From contig JAHIZR010000237.1 of the NCBI GenBank assembly GCA_018814465.1, forward strand, positions 1-11,639: DNA of 11,639 nt. The letters run 5' to 3'. The translations under genes were made by a program, and so were the position numbers. The stretch is from a bacterium (GTDB lineage: Bacteria; Electryoneota; RPQS01). Below are positions 1 through 6,943 of this stretch, piece after piece (the stretch's first letter is position 1; each line of letters opens with the position of its first letter). The notes below the pieces were generated by a model that saw nothing but the letters and a program-made list of their open reading frames with translations, made no database searches and was not told the origin of the DNA.

Positions 1-23
1 CCTGCTGTCAGATATTTTATCAC
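1..23 (-). CDS. aroC: Chorismate synthase, N-terminal fragment (runs off left edge)
   Basis: Only the first eight residues are inside the window. A GTG start at 23-21 overlaps the aroE stop codon in a GTGA arrangement, and the frame reads M-I-K-Y-L-T-A-G up to the edge. Chorismate synthases characteristically begin with a hydrophobic/basic pair followed by YLTAGESHG, so this short run is diagnostic in this position, directly after aroE and aroA. The enzyme removes phosphate from EPSP to give chorismate, using reduced FMN, and would complete the last steps encoded by this operon. The 4-base overlap suggests translational coupling to aroE. The identity rests on eight residues plus context; a chance match is possible but unlikely. 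Confidence 0.8.
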
Positions 24-871
24 TTCTTCTGAAACTCCGGCAGCAATTGCAGCATCGCGTCCTCCATCGGAAACTCGCGGCCCGTCCAAGTGGTAAAGCA
101 TTCCGCGCCTTGCGCGATCAGCATGACAAGACCGTTCTCGGTTTCCGCCTCGAAAGCTTCGGCAGCTTCCAAAAAGAGTGTTTTCCCCGGTGAATAGATC
201 AGATCCATCACCAGCGCGCCGCGTTTGAAATTCAACGGCGGATTCAACGGATAACCGGCTCGCGTTACATGTCCGACCGGAGTAGCCTGAATGACCAAAT
301 CATATTCAGGAAGATAGCGAGCTGCTCGGGCATGAGTGAGAATACTTATATCACTTGCGGGTGATTGCAGTGAAGCAAGACGTTCCGCCGCTGTTCCGGT
401 GCGTCTTGTGGCAACGTGCAGTTCAAGATCAGGATAAAGCTCCCGGCAGCCGTAGATACAGGCTCGTGCCGCGCCGCCCGTCCCGATGATCAAAGCAGTG
501 TCGGGAACAGGACGATGCTTCATTCTGCGCGAAAGCGCATATTGAAAGCCTGCGATATCGGTATTATCGCCGTGGAGTCGTCCCTCTCTGCGCGTTAATG
601 CGTTCACGCTCCGCACCGCCTCCGCCCGCTCTGAGCGTTCTTCGCTCAATTCGAAGGCAAGATCCTTGTGCGGAGAAGTTACATTCAGACCGAACCACTC
701 GCCGGTCGAATGGATAATCAGTGTTCTGGCCAGCCGGCGGGGAAAATCGTAGATCACATAGGAGCCGTTGATCCCGGTTTTCGCCATCGCCCAAGTGAAG
801 AGCGAAGGCGATAAACTGGCAGCGATCTTTTCGCCGACGATGCCGAATGAATAGGATAAATCAGTTTTCAT
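20..871 (-). CDS. aroE: Shikimate dehydrogenase (NADP-dependent)
   Basis: A 283-residue cytoplasmic enzyme that reduces 3-dehydroshikimate to shikimate with NADPH. The length is normal for AroE. Visible motifs in order are the shikimate-binding SLSPS near residues 19-23, NVTSPHK with the catalytic lysine at about 69, GDNTD with the catalytic aspartate at about 105, the Rossmann nucleotide loop IGTGGAARA at 129-137, QATPVG at 195-200, and the C-terminal NGLVMLIAQ with FTTWTG near 246-264. The ATG at 871 lies inside the last codons of aroA (11-base overlap), with no strong Shine-Dalgarno, so translation is probably coupled to aroA. The stop overlaps the predicted aroC start. The paralogous quinate/shikimate dehydrogenases (YdiB) are an alternative, but the operon argues for AroE. 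Confidence 0.95.
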   Translation of the reverse strand: MKTDLSYSFGIVGEKIAASLSPSLFTWAMAKTGINGSYVIYDFPRRLARTLIIHSTGEWFGLNVTSPHKDLAFELSEERSERAEAVRSVNALTRREGRLHGDNTDIAGFQYALSRRMKHRPVPDTALIIGTGGAARACIYGCRELYPDLELHVATRRTGTAAERLASLQSPASDISILTHARAARYLPEYDLVIQATPVGHVTRAGYPLNPPLNFKRGALVMDLIYSPGKTLFLEAAEAFEAETENGLVMLIAQGAECFTTWTGREFPMEDAMLQLLPEFQKK

Positions 872-2186
872 ATTTATGCAGAGAACCCGGAGATAATTTC
901 ACCAAGTCCTCCCAGAATTCAGTATAGGAAATGGCCGCGCAGTCGGCGGAATGAATTTCAGTAATCCCCGTAGCGCTCAGACCGGCTATCGCGAACGCCA
1001 TTGCGATCCGATGATCCTGTTGAGAATCGATCACTGACCCTCGCAGCTCAGTCGGACCTTGAATCCTCAGTTCATCCCGATGACTCTCAATCTTCGCATT
1101 CATGGCCGATAGATGTTTTTCGATTTGGGTCAATCGATCTGATTCTTTTACTCGCAGTTCGCTCAAGCCTTTCATTCTGCTGATGCCTTCCGCTCGCGTG
1201 GCCGCGACCGCCAGAATCGGGATTTCATCGATGACACTCGGAACCAGAGCCTGAGAGATCTGAATTGGATTCAGCCTTGATGACCTGCAGATAATATCCC
1301 CGACACTCTCAAAATAAACCTGAGTTTCATTATCTGCTTGAATGTCCGCTCCGGAGGATTTCAAGACATCAATCCAGCCGCAGCGGGAGGAATCCGTCAA
1401 GACATTTTCAAGAATCAGCTCTGAATCCGGAATTAGCGCTGCCGCGACTCCCCAGAACGCCGCCGAAGAAGGATCTCCCGGAACAGTGCCCGACAAATCC
1501 GTACCACTCGGTGCATGTGCATTCTCTGTGAGTCTCAGCCATCCGTCCTTATCGGTCTTGAGACCGAGCAGATTCTCTGTATGGGCACGGGATGGGAAAG
1601 GCTCGCGATACTCGATTCTTGCCCCTCCGCTCAGTCCGGCTAACAGCACCGCGCTTTTAACCTGCGCGCTCGCGACGGGAGCATCATAACGAATCGGTTT
1701 CAGCGTTCCTCCTCTGATTCTCGCGGGCAGTCTGCCGTTCGTCAGCTCGATTGCCGCCCCCATTTCGCGCAGCGGAGCCGCGACTCTCGCCATCGGCCGG
1801 GATGAAAGTGATTCATCACCGCTCAACACCCACTCGCCTTCGATTCCGCTTAGGATTCCCATCAGTAAGCGCGCTGTCGTGCCCGAATTCCGGCAGTCGA
1901 GAGCTGCGTGGCGGTTTTCAAATCTGCCTTTAATCAGCGCGCGCGCCCCGCTCCGTTCGATCGATTTCCCAAGCTGCTTCAGACAATAAAGAGCGGTAAG
2001 GCAATCCTCTCCGCTCCCGTAATTCTCGAGCGTGGTATCATGGTCGGTGAACAGAGTCAGCAGCGCTCTGCGAATTGATAGAGACTTGTCGCCGGGAAGT
2101 CGAAGCCGTCCGCGCAGAGGAGCTTGCGCGGCAGTGATGGATACGGTTGAAAACCGAGTCGGTTTTTCAGTTCTTTCCGAACCCAC
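861..2186 (-). CDS. aroA: 3-phosphoshikimate 1-carboxyvinyltransferase (EPSP synthase)
   Basis: A 441-residue cytoplasmic enzyme that joins phosphoenolpyruvate to shikimate 3-phosphate, the target of glyphosate in sensitive forms. Motifs seen are PGDKSLSIR (31-39, with the PEP/S3P-binding lysine at 34), RNSGTTARLLMG (99-110), SSRPMARV (128-135), SAQVKSAVLLAG (173-184), VPGDPSSAAF (235-244), DEIPILAVAA (320-329), RVKESDR (345-351) and DHRIAMA (391-397). The start is GTG at 2186. The frame is closed by an in-frame TGA 21 bases upstream and no ATG, GTG or TTG follows before the core, so GTG is effectively forced. It begins 4 bases after the aroF stop without a clear ribosome site, implying coupling. 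The NSGTTARL loop resembles Bacillus-type (class II) enzymes more than the E. coli NAGTAMRP loop. An arginine at residue 40 follows the conserved arginine where alanine is usual. Confidence 0.95.
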   Translation of the reverse strand: MGSERTEKPTRFSTVSITAAQAPLRGRLRLPGDKSLSIRRALLTLFTDHDTTLENYGSGEDCLTALYCLKQLGKSIERSGARALIKGRFENRHAALDCRNSGTTARLLMGILSGIEGEWVLSGDESLSSRPMARVAAPLREMGAAIELTNGRLPARIRGGTLKPIRYDAPVASAQVKSAVLLAGLSGGARIEYREPFPSRAHTENLLGLKTDKDGWLRLTENAHAPSGTDLSGTVPGDPSSAAFWGVAAALIPDSELILENVLTDSSRCGWIDVLKSSGADIQADNETQVYFESVGDIICRSSRLNPIQISQALVPSVIDEIPILAVAATRAEGISRMKGLSELRVKESDRLTQIEKHLSAMNAKIESHRDELRIQGPTELRGSVIDSQQDHRIAMAFAIAGLSATGITEIHSADCAAISYTEFWEDLVKLSPGSLHKYEN

Positions 2187-2190
2187 GTCA

Positions 2191-3225
2191 TCAGCCGCGG
2201 CGCTTCAAGATCCGGCCGACGACCGGAGCGATTCTGGCGAGTTCAACCATCATAGCTTCCAATTCTTCAGGATGGAGCGACTGATAGCCGTCGGAGAGCG
2301 CGGTCTCCGGGGAGGGATGCATCTCAACCATCACACCGTCCGCGCCGGCTGCAATGGATGCGCGCGCCATGGGAATCACCATACTGCGCATCCCTGTGCC
2401 GTGCGAGGGATCGGTAATGATCGGCAGGTGTGAATATTCCTTCACAGCCGGCACGACATTGAGGTCCAGCGTATTCCTTGAATAGTCGGCGAAGCCGCGC
2501 ACGCCTCGCTCGCAAAGGACAACCTGTTCATTCCCTTCCGCATATATATACTCAGCGGCGTTCAGGAATTCTTCGAGCGTCGCCGCCACTCCCCGCTTCA
2601 GCAGAATCGGTTTTCCGCTGTGAGCGGCCTGCTTCAGCAGTACGTAGTTCTGCATATTTCGCGCGCCGATTTGCAGCATATCAACATACATCGAAGCGAG
2701 CAGAACGCTTTCTTCGTCCACGACTTCGGAAACAATCGGCAAGCCGCTGCGGTCGCGGGCGTCGGCGAGCAGTTTCAGGGCGGATTCTCCGAGACCTTGG
2801 AACGAATAAGGCGACGTGCGAAGCTTATAGGCGCCGCCGCGCAGCATATGAGCGCCCGCGGCTTTGACGGCATGCATCGCTTCCAGAAGCTGCTCGGGAC
2901 TTTCCACCGCGCAGGGTCCGGCAATCATGACAAGTTCCTTGCCGCCGAAGGTGACGTCGCGCACATGCACAAGCGAGTTCTCGGCTTTCGCGGCGCGTGA
3001 GACTCGAACACAACGTCTGATGCTCTGCTCCGTTCTTTCGACTCCGGGCATGGCCTTCAAGGTAACCGGATCGAGCATCTGACCATTCGGAATCTCAACA
3101 ACTTTTTCGCCGAAACGGGTTTTTGCGGTCGCTTCCAGTCCTTCTTCGCGCGCAGAACGCACGATAGCATCTACTTGTTCTTCAGTTGCGTTCGATTTCA
3201 TGAAGATAAACATACTTCTATTCAT
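2191..3225 (-). CDS. aroF: 3-deoxy-7-phosphoheptulonate (DAHP) synthase, type I-beta with N-terminal regulatory domain
   Basis: Catalyses the first step of the shikimate pathway, condensing phosphoenolpyruvate with erythrose 4-phosphate. The 344-residue protein is collinear with the Thermotoga maritima type I-beta enzyme. Residues 1 to about 75 form a ferredoxin-like domain, which in that enzyme mediates tyrosine/phenylalanine feedback. The TIM barrel follows, with IAGPCAVES (101-109), RGGAYKLRTSPYSFQGLG (129-146), QIGARN (185-190), LLKRG (208-212), LCERG (237-241) and DPSHGTG (272-278). Predicted metal ligands are Cys105, His275, Glu301 and Asp312. The ATG at 3225 overlaps the trpG-like stop by 8 bases. 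A second ATG at 3213 aligns better with the usual family N-terminus and is an equally possible start. Allosteric control by an aromatic amino acid is inferred from the extra domain; the effector cannot be read from the sequence. Confidence 0.95.
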   Translation of the reverse strand: MNRSMFIFMKSNATEEQVDAIVRSAREEGLEATAKTRFGEKVVEIPNGQMLDPVTLKAMPGVERTEQSIRRCVRVSRAAKAENSLVHVRDVTFGGKELVMIAGPCAVESPEQLLEAMHAVKAAGAHMLRGGAYKLRTSPYSFQGLGESALKLLADARDRSGLPIVSEVVDEESVLLASMYVDMLQIGARNMQNYVLLKQAAHSGKPILLKRGVAATLEEFLNAAEYIYAEGNEQVVLCERGVRGFADYSRNTLDLNVVPAVKEYSHLPIITDPSHGTGMRSMVIPMARASIAAGADGVMVEMHPSPETALSDGYQSLHPEELEAMMVELARIAPVVGRILKRRG

Positions 3226-3832
3226 TCAACAGGACGGCAGTCGACTGGACCGCCGCAAGGTCAATAAAATTCTTTATCAAAGCATCGCCATCAGGCGTCA
3301 ATATGGATTCCGGATGAAACTGCACTGATTCGATTGGCAATTCCCGATGGCGCAGTCCCATAATTTCCCCGTCTTCGGTGCGCGCGGTTACATTCAGACA
3401 ATCAGGCAGACTCGTTTCATCAACAGCGAGGGAATGATATCTTCCTGCTTCAGTCGGAGAGGGTATATCCTTAAAAACTCCTCGCCCATCATGAAAAATC
3501 CTTGAAGCCTTACCATGTATGATCTGTTTTGCCGATGTCAGTTTCCCCCCGAAGCATTCAGCGATCATTTGATGACCTAAACAGACACCCAGGATCGGCA
3601 GTTGCTCGAAAAGATCGGTAACCAGCGATGGCAGGCGACCTGATTCCTTGGGCCTCCCCGGTCCCGGAGAAATGATCAAACCACTCGGTTTCAATTCAAG
3701 GATGTCCCGTGCGGTAATCTTGTCATTCAAGCCAATCCGGACTTCAACCTTTTGGGATCGAATCGAATGGACAAGATTGTAAGTAAATGAATCGTAATTA
3801 TCTATAATATAAATAATTGGTGATTCGTTCAA
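3218..3832 (-). CDS. trpG: Glutamine amidotransferase subunit of anthranilate / aminodeoxychorismate synthase (TrpG/PabA type)
   Basis: A 204-residue class I glutamine amidotransferase that releases ammonia from glutamine for the chorismate-using partner TrpE or PabB. It shows the family opening IIDNYDSFTYN (9-19), SPGPG (55-59), the nucleophile elbow GVCLGHQ with Cys84, the conserved RYHSL (131-135), and the remaining triad residues His173 and Glu175 in VQFHPES. The length is typical for a stand-alone subunit. The start is TTG at 3832: an in-frame TAG lies 15 bases upstream and no earlier start exists, although the ribosome site is poor. It is first in the aro operon, and neither trpE nor pabB is in the window. 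Sequence alone does not separate tryptophan from folate use, and one subunit may serve both. Confidence 0.88.
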   Translation of the reverse strand: MNESPIIYIIDNYDSFTYNLVHSIRSQKVEVRIGLNDKITARDILELKPSGLIISPGPGRPKESGRLPSLVTDLFEQLPILGVCLGHQMIAECFGGKLTSAKQIIHGKASRIFHDGRGVFKDIPSPTEAGRYHSLAVDETSLPDCLNVTARTEDGEIMGLRHRELPIESVQFHPESILTPDGDALIKNFIDLAAVQSTAVLLNE

Positions 3833-3867
3833 GAGTCTCGTTTTCTACGCAGGATGTGAAAGACAGG

Positions 3868-3882
3868 CCTGAGCAACTCAGG
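3868..3882. promoter_or_regulatory. Perfect inverted repeat in the trpG leader
   Basis: CCTGAG-CAA-CTCAGG has perfect 6-base arms with a 3-base centre, 36 bases upstream of the trpG-like TTG start. It would lie in the transcribed leader if the TTGACA promoter is used. It could be a small operator or a leader hairpin. No run of T follows on the minus strand, so it is not a classical terminator or attenuator. No aromatic-codon-rich leader peptide accompanies it. Confidence 0.35.
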
Positions 3883-3895
3883 ATACTTTTATTCG

Positions 3896-3924
3896 AGATA
3901 AAATAAGCATTTTGCCTCTGTCAA
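3896..3924 (-). promoter_or_regulatory. Candidate promoter of the trpG-aro operon
   Basis: On the minus strand a perfect TTGACA -35 hexamer lies at 3924-3919. The hexamer 17 bases further on is TTATCT (3901-3896), a poor -10 match, and shifting the spacer by one does not help much. If used, transcription would start near 3890 and give a leader of roughly 57 bases. A separate TATAAT at 3936-3931 has no -35 partner. The operon must start somewhere in this A+T-rich interval, but which box is used is uncertain. Confidence 0.35.
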
Positions 3925-4074
3925 TCAAGAATTATACGAATAACCTTCCTTCAGCGGTTCCCCGACTTCTTTTTCAATTATTAGATATAAGCACATAATA
4001 ATTAAATATATAGTAAACTGTTTGATTTAAATATGACAATTAGAGGAACTTTTATCTGGTAGGAAGTGTGTTTA

Positions 4075-4092
4075 GGGGAACAATGCTTCCCC
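4075..4092. promoter_or_regulatory. Inverted repeat just upstream of the NHLRC2-like gene
   Basis: GGGGAA-CAATGC-TTCCCC has perfect 6-base arms around a 6-base loop and ends 19 bases before the ATG at 4112. It is G/C-anchored within an A+T-rich leader. In RNA it would form a short hairpin just upstream of the ribosome-binding region. As DNA it could be an operator. The function is not shown by the sequence. Confidence 0.35.
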
Positions 4093-4111
4093 GTGAAGTC
4101 AAGAGAACCAA

Positions 4112-6172
4112 ATGAAATCATTATTGCTATGGCTTGCAATTCCTATCACTATACTATTAATATTACTTGGAATAACAAGCTGCACACAATCCGGCTCAGG
4201 CAGGCAAATCGCCAACCGAAGCCTTCACACTGCTACTGATGTAGCCTCCACTATTGCTGAGAATTCACAGATGCCTGATATCGAACTCCCCGATTCCCGC
4301 ACAAAAGCACCGGATTTCCCTAAGAGTTTTGCCTGGGTAAACACGGATCGGCCTCTCTATTTTGATTCCGAACTTAAGGGCCGAATTGTCATTCTCGACT
4401 TTTGGACCTATTGCTGCATCAACTGCATGCATGTGCTTCCCGATCTGGCTTTTATTGAACAGAAGTACAAGGGGCAGCCCGTTGTTGTTATCGGCGTTCA
4501 TTCCGCGAAATTCGACAATGAGGGGGATCGTCAAAACATCGAGACCGCCTGCTATCGCTACAATATCGAGCATCCGGTCATCGTCGACGAAAACCATCGG
4601 ATATGGACTGAATATGGTGTTCGCGCGTGGCCGACTTTGATGGTTATTGATCCTGAAGGAAAAGTCGTAGGCAGTCTGTCCGGCGAAGGCAACCGGGCGA
4701 CGCTCGATGCCGTCGTTGCCGCACTGCTGAGGGAAGGAGAGCAAAAAGGCACCCTTGCTGAGGGACCTCCAGCTTTCATGCAAAAAGGTCGCGTTCCTTC
4801 AGCCTCAGGATTAGCCTTCCCCGGCAAAGTCCTTGCCGATCCGGCTGGTGAATGGCTGTTCATTTCCGACTCCAATCATCACCGAATTATCGTTGCGAAT
4901 CCGGACGGCGAAGTCAGAGCCATCGCCGGATCGGGGAATCAAGGACAGACCGACGGCTCATTTCTTGAGGCTGAGTTCAATCAACCGCAAGGCATGGCTT
5001 ACTACGCAGACAACCATCTGCTCTACGTCGCCGACACGGAAAACCATACCATTCGCAAACTGGATCTGAAAGCGAAAACCGTCACAACCATCAGCGGCAC
5101 CGGCAAACAGGTCTATGATCGAACCGGCGGCGGAGTCGGAACAGCTCAAGGACTGAATAGTCCTTGGGATCTTGCGCTTCACGAAAACACCTTGTATGTC
5201 GCGATGGCCGGTCCGCACCAGATCTGGACGCTTGATATAGAAACAACAATCGCGAAGGCTTGGGTCGGCTCAGGAATCGAGAATATTACGGACGGCACCG
5301 GAACCTCCTCTGCCGCCCTCGCTCAGCCATCTGGATTGGCAATTCATGGCGAGTGGCTTTATTTTGCCGACAGTGAGGTCAGTGCGATTCGGCGCGCGAA
5401 TTTAAAAACCCGCGAAGTCGAGACGCTAATCGGCACCGGACTTTTTAATTTCGGCGACCGCATTGGCGGCTTCCCGCAAAGTCTCTTACAGCATCCTTTA
5501 GGTGTGGCAGTATATAAAGATAATATTCTGGTCGCAGATACATACAATCACCGCATCAAACGGCTTGACCTTGATGTCCGGGAGTCTTCCCAATTGACAG
5601 GCACCGGCAATCCTGATCTTGCTGAAGAAACAGAACAGAATCCCTCACTGTATGAACCGGGCGGACTAAGTGTGGCAGGTGATATGCTCTATATTGCCGA
5701 CACCAATCATGACCGGATTATCCGCTATGATCTCATCTCCGGCAAATGGTCGCCGCTGGACCTGAAAGGATTGCGAGTCGAAGCGGCGCGCCGCATGGAC
5801 ATGACTCAAGCGATCGAAACGATTGCGGCTGTTCAACCCGGATCAAAGCTCTCCTTCCGGTTGTCGCCGGAATTACCACAGGGAGTTCATTTGAATGCCG
5901 AGGCACCGATCAACTGGTCGTTTCGAGAAGAACCTGATTCAAATAACGGGTATGAAGGCTTAATTGAAATTGGGAAGTTGCCGGTTGATATTGATATTAA
6001 AGATGTTAATGCTAATTTCAACAACAGTTATTTTTTAACGCTTGACTTCGCCTGCTGTACGGATGAAAATAGGGGTCTCTGCATTCCCGCGACTCTTATG
6101 TGGCATCTTCGGTTGCAGGAAGATACCGCGGCTCCCGCGCGGATCGAACTGACAGCTTCGATCGAACCATAG
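4112..6172 (+). CDS. NHLRC2-like lipoprotein: thioredoxin-like domain, NHL-repeat beta-propeller, Cys-bearing C-terminal domain
   Basis: 686 residues. Residues 1-23 are a hydrophobic signal ending in a lipobox ITSC, with Cys24 as the lipidation site; Thr at +2 would allow outer-membrane sorting in a Gram-negative. Residues about 54-205 form a thioredoxin-like domain with WTYCCINC (98-105), redox pair Cys102/Cys105, GVHSAKF (128-134) and the cis-proline of AWPT (172-175). Residues about 232-545 carry repeated NHL blades, seen as recurring LYVADTENHTIRKL-type strings. Residues about 573-685 form a beta-rich domain with CCTDENRGLC (648-657), reminiscent of the DsbD N-terminal domain. The order and many motifs (FPGKV, SPWD, MAGPHQIW, QHPLGV, EPGG) match human NHLRC2 along its length. 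A thiol-disulfide or electron-transfer role at the cell envelope is inferred; substrate and partner are unknown. The Shine-Dalgarno is weak (AAGAGA). The first ~150 bases and the stretch about 5935-6050 are A+T-richer than the core. Confidence 0.88.
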   Translation: MKSLLLWLAIPITILLILLGITSCTQSGSGRQIANRSLHTATDVASTIAENSQMPDIELPDSRTKAPDFPKSFAWVNTDRPLYFDSELKGRIVILDFWTYCCINCMHVLPDLAFIEQKYKGQPVVVIGVHSAKFDNEGDRQNIETACYRYNIEHPVIVDENHRIWTEYGVRAWPTLMVIDPEGKVVGSLSGEGNRATLDAVVAALLREGEQKGTLAEGPPAFMQKGRVPSASGLAFPGKVLADPAGEWLFISDSNHHRIIVANPDGEVRAIAGSGNQGQTDGSFLEAEFNQPQGMAYYADNHLLYVADTENHTIRKLDLKAKTVTTISGTGKQVYDRTGGGVGTAQGLNSPWDLALHENTLYVAMAGPHQIWTLDIETTIAKAWVGSGIENITDGTGTSSAALAQPSGLAIHGEWLYFADSEVSAIRRANLKTREVETLIGTGLFNFGDRIGGFPQSLLQHPLGVAVYKDNILVADTYNHRIKRLDLDVRESSQLTGTGNPDLAEETEQNPSLYEPGGLSVAGDMLYIADTNHDRIIRYDLISGKWSPLDLKGLRVEAARRMDMTQAIETIAAVQPGSKLSFRLSPELPQGVHLNAEAPINWSFREEPDSNNGYEGLIEIGKLPVDIDIKDVNANFNNSYFLTLDFACCTDENRGLCIPATLMWHLRLQEDTAAPARIELTASIEP

Positions 6173-6189
6173 CTCCAAAATACTGAAAC

Positions 6190-6227
6190 AAAAAGCGGAA
6201 GCCCCTTGCAGGACTTCCGCTTTTTTT
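6190..6227. terminator. Bidirectional rho-independent terminator
   Basis: The inverted repeat AAAAAGCGGAAG / CTTCCGCTTTTT has a 7-base G/C core (6195-6201 with 6214-6220) and A/T flanks. On the plus strand it ends in seven T's. On the minus strand the core is followed by TTTTTGTTT. It sits between the convergent NHLRC2-like gene (stop 6172) and deoC (stop 6241) and should serve both. Confidence 0.9.
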
Positions 6228-6240
6228 CCAGGAATAGCCG

Positions 6241-6912
6241 CTATTTACCCCGCGCTTCTTCGATGATCTTCACTCCGGCACTCGCCCCGAGTCTTGTTGC
6301 TCCTGCCTCAATCATAGCAGCAGCATCATCATAATTGCGAATTCCGCCGGAAGCTTTTACTCCCAATCCTGCACTCTGGACTGTTTCAGCCATCAACCGC
6401 ACAACTGCCGTTGTCGCTCCTCCAGATGAGAATCCCGTTGAAGTTTTCACAAAATCCGCTTTGGCTTCCATGCAAAGCTGGCAGGCGCGCACGATTTCTT
6501 CATCACTCAAACACGACGTTTCCAAAATCACCTTCAGGATCGCTCCGGATTCATGGCAGACCTTCGCGACTTGGGAGATATCCCGCCGCACGTCCTCATC
6601 CTGCCTTGATTTCACGCCCCCGACCCACAGCACCATATCGATCTCGGAAGCTCCCGCTTGAATTGCCTGTCTGGCTTCTGCCGTCTTGATTTCCGTCGTC
6701 GTCGCTCCCAGCGGAAAACCGATAACCGTGCAGACTTTGACACTGCTTCCCTTCAGAGCCGCCGTCGCCAATGGGACAAACCGGGGATTTACGCAGACCG
6801 CAGCGAATCCGTTATCGAGTGCTTCTCTGCAAATCCGCGCCGCCTGTTCGGGAGTGGCGTCCGGCTTCAACAGGGTATGATCAATGAGAGCGGCTAATTG
6901 CTCAATCTTCAT
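6241..6912 (-). CDS. deoC: Deoxyribose-phosphate aldolase
   Basis: A 223-residue TIM-barrel class I aldolase that cleaves 2-deoxyribose 5-phosphate into glyceraldehyde 3-phosphate and acetaldehyde, in deoxynucleoside salvage. Motifs are IDHTLLKPDAT (10-20), VCVNP (39-43), IGFPLG (64-69), EIDMV with Asp92, LKVILET (126-132), DFVKTSTGF with the Schiff-base Lys156, and VKASGGI with Lys186. The length matches the short bacterial/archaeal-type DeoC; the E. coli enzyme is longer. The ATG at 6912 has GAGG six bases upstream. It appears monocistronic, with its own promoter at 6940-6968 and terminator at 6190-6227. No other deo genes are in the window, although the neighbouring pentose phosphate operon uses its product. 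Confidence 0.95.
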   Translation of the reverse strand: MKIEQLAALIDHTLLKPDATPEQAARICREALDNGFAAVCVNPRFVPLATAALKGSSVKVCTVIGFPLGATTTEIKTAEARQAIQAGASEIDMVLWVGGVKSRQDEDVRRDISQVAKVCHESGAILKVILETSCLSDEEIVRACQLCMEAKADFVKTSTGFSSGGATTAVVRLMAETVQSAGLGVKASGGIRNYDDAAAMIEAGATRLGASAGVKIIEEARGK

Positions 6913-6924
6913 TATAAACCTCGT

Positions 6925-6943
6925 TACTGAGTTTTCCTCAGTA
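6925..6943. promoter_or_regulatory. Operator-like inverted repeat over the deoC -10 box
   Basis: TACTGAG-TTTTC-CTCAGTA has perfect 7-base arms around a 5-base centre. One arm overlaps four bases of the -10 hexamer and the centre falls at the predicted transcription start, which is a classical repressor-operator position. Because transcription would begin inside the repeat, an RNA hairpin is less likely. The regulator is unknown; DeoR-type control of deo genes in other bacteria is only an analogy. Confidence 0.5.

Larger units (their letters stand above)
3833..4111. other. Divergent intergenic region between the aro operon and the NHLRC2-like gene
   Basis: 279 bases without a convincing gene. 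Its right half, about 3965-4060, is strikingly A+T-rich compared with the rest of the window. It must carry promoters for both directions. For the minus strand there is the TTGACA candidate and the 3868-3882 repeat. For the plus strand there are several A+T-rich -10-like strings, such as TATAGT at 4009-4014, but no well-spaced -35 partner, so I do not call a promoter. A further inverted repeat lies at 4075-4092. Confidence 0.6.

Noticed and set aside
861..2186. Prediction of glyphosate tolerance for the EPSP synthase
   Set aside because: The NSGTTARL loop only hints at a class II enzyme; tolerance cannot be read from the sequence by eye.
2478..3000. Two overlapping plus-strand open frames of about 125-130 codons
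   Set aside because: Both are antisense to aroF, Arg/Ala-rich and lack any motif, as expected for shadows of a gene with this codon use.
3829..3876. A 15-codon minus-strand frame starting TTG in the trpG leader and ending on the trpG start (TTGA overlap), a possible leader peptide
   Set aside because: It has no tryptophan or tyrosine and only one phenylalanine codon, no ribosome site, and no alternative terminator hairpin follows.
3931..3936. A perfect TATAAT on the minus strand
   Set aside because: The hexamer about 17 bases upstream is not -35-like and there is no extended -10 TG, so I could not support it as a promoter on its own.
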